NCBI RefSeq assembly: GCF_900129375.1
Contig: NZ_FQVN01000001.1
Location: forward strand, 806,001 to 870,000
DNA: 64,000 bases
Origin: Streptoalloteichus hindustanus
GTDB lineage: Bacteria > Actinomycetota > Actinomycetes > Mycobacteriales > Pseudonocardiaceae
Reading direction: 5' to 3'
Part shown: positions 63,115 to 64,000 of the stretch, piece by piece
Layout: every line of letters begins with the position of its first letter
How positions within the stretch are numbered: the first letter of the stretch is position 1
The notes under the pieces: generated by a model
Told to the model about the DNA's origin: nothing
What the model saw: only the letters and a program-made list of their open reading frames with translations
Database searches by the model: none
Program-made: the position numbers and the translations under genes

Positions 63115-63202
63115 CGGAGGATGCGGGATTTGAACCCGCGAGGGGCTATCAACCCCAACACGATTTCCAATCGTGCGCCCTAGGCCACTAGGCGAATCCT
63201 CC
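63115..63202 (-). tRNA. tRNA-Ser (GGA)
   Basis: On the minus strand GGAGGAT (from 63202) pairs with ATCCTCC; discriminator G at 63115. The anticodon stem CGATT/AATCG frames GGA (63168-63166). The variable arm is long. Confidence 0.97.
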
Positions 63203-63209
63203 GTCGGCG

Positions 63210-63238
63210 AGTGTACCGACTGTCCGAGAGCCGGCCAA
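63210..63238 (-). promoter_or_regulatory. Promoter of tRNA-Ser(GGA)
   Basis: On the minus strand TTGGCC (63238-63233), a 17-nt spacer and TACACT (63215-63210) lie 7 nt before the tRNA, a good housekeeping promoter. Confidence 0.65.
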
Positions 63239-63267
63239 AATCGGCCCCGGCGCGGTCGGCATCGTGA

Positions 63268-63900
63268 TCAGTAGCCACGGTAGGCGCCGCCGGCGCGCAT
63301 GGCCTTGACGCCGGGCACCTTGGCCAGCGAGCCGTACCGGGAGATCGAGTAGCGGACGCCGGCGATGATGTTGTGCACCGGGTTCCAGATGTTGCCGTAG
63401 CCCGGCAGCGCGTGCGTGCGGAACGTCGGGTCGATCACCTGGAGGACGCCCTTGGACGGGGTGCCCTTGACGGCGTTGGAGTCCCAGTTGTTGATCGCGT
63501 TCGGGTTGCCGCTGGACTCGTGCAGCGCCATCGTCCTGACCGCGACCGGGTCGAGGGAGCCGCGCTGGTAGCCGTGGGCGACCAGGACGTCGAACGCCTG
63601 GGCGATCCAGCCGTCGAGGGTGTTCGGGTACTGCGGCGGGGCGGGCGGGGGCGGGGGAGCGACCGGGGCCGGGGGAGGCGGGGGAGCGGGCGCCGGCGGC
63701 GGGGGGACTACCGGAGCGGGCTGCGGCACGACGGGGGGCTGCGCCGCGGCCTGGGCCAGGGCCGCCGCGGCCTCTGCCGCGTGCGGTCCGTAGTTGGGTC
63801 GGGGGTGGGGGAGGCCGGGGGAGGCTTCGGCGGCGAGGGCACTGCCGGCGCTGAGTGACGCCCAGAGGCCGACCGCCGAAATGATCGAGACGATTTTCAT
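63268..63900 (-). CDS. Secreted protein with SLT (soluble lytic transglycosylase) domain
   Basis: A 210-residue exported protein. A signal peptide (KIVSIISAVGLWASLSAGSALA) is followed by an Ala-rich helix and a Pro-rich linker (about 55-90), then a transglycosylase SLT-like domain: VRTMALHESSGNPNAIN with catalytic E128, SKGVLQVIDPTFRTHA and AGVRYSISRYGSLAKVPG. It should cut peptidoglycan glycan strands during growth. ATG 63900 is chosen as the start of the signal peptide; the ribosome site is not clear. Its promoter lies in the last 100 bp of the window. Confidence 0.88.
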   Translation of the reverse strand: MKIVSIISAVGLWASLSAGSALAAEASPGLPHPRPNYGPHAAEAAAALAQAAAQPPVVPQPAPVVPPPPAPAPPPPPAPVAPPPPPAPPQYPNTLDGWIAQAFDVLVAHGYQRGSLDPVAVRTMALHESSGNPNAINNWDSNAVKGTPSKGVLQVIDPTFRTHALPGYGNIWNPVHNIIAGVRYSISRYGSLAKVPGVKAMRAGGAYRGY

Positions 63901-64000
63901 GACCCGACAACCGTGCGGGTCCCTGGATGATCGTTCAACAGTGAGTGCCCCATGCCACAATGCGATCACGCAGGTCAGACGGGGTGCTGTGATCCAAATG

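Overview
The window is uniformly high-GC DNA with actinobacterial signatures: many GTG starts, GTGA/ATGA stop-start overlaps, a GQYL-ending proteasome activator (Bpa), a thioester-domain protein with a LANTG sorting signal, and TTGTCCACA-type DnaA boxes. From family knowledge, the neighbourhood bpa / wzt-glfT1-wzm / glf / pat / tyrA / tadA matches the Mycobacterium tuberculosis Rv3752c-Rv3783 and Rv3809c regions, but arabinan genes (emb, dprE) are absent. A Pseudonocardiaceae-type filamentous actinomycete (Saccharothrix/Actinosynnema/Lentzea-like) is my best inference. I saw no insertion sequence, prophage or CRISPR array.

Region 1 (about 0.3-13.4 kb) is a surface-polysaccharide locus. It holds a YbhN-like membrane protein, an aminotransferase/Gfo-Idh pair, a minus-strand ATP-grasp/HAD/WbmS-type deacetylase operon, a minus-strand aminotransferase/epimerase/acetyltransferase operon, an LhgO-like oxidase, and GT4 and GT2 glycosyltransferases. 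The enzyme set resembles a 2,3-diamino-sugar pathway.

Region 2 (14.1-24.2 kb) couples a PIG-L deacetylase/propeller lipoprotein to an operon of a polyprenyl-phosphate glycosyltransferase, a GtrA flippase, a YfhO-like transferase, UDP-galactopyranose mutase and a second YfhO-like protein. This is a CsbB/GtcA/YfhO-type outside-facing glycosylation system with a galactofuranose donor enzyme inside it. Region 3 (24.7-28.2 kb) is the galactan initiation and export operon, TylF-type methyltransferase/Wzm/Wzt/GlfT1. Its upstream region carries a tight cluster of five perfect DnaA boxes; two more lie about 3 kb away.

Region 4 (28.8-49.3 kb) is mixed housekeeping: bpa, a cysteine-desulfurase homologue without the PLP lysine, secreted peptidase and nuclease genes, MarR regulators, a RF/HemK-like methyltransferase behind a leader that can form two alternative hairpins around its start codon, an orphan ketosynthase, a VapBC-type pair, the aromatic aminotransferase Pat, a degenerate dienelactone hydrolase and acetoacetate-CoA ligase. 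Region 5 (49.5-64 kb) carries tRNAs, a thioester-domain cell-wall protein, thiolase, TyrA, an M20 amidohydrolase, TadA with its partner, CsbD, an ECF sigma factor, a large secreted nuclease and an SLT-domain protein. All four serine tRNA isoacceptors occur between 41.3 and 63.2 kb. Strong GC-rich hairpins separate most transcription units.
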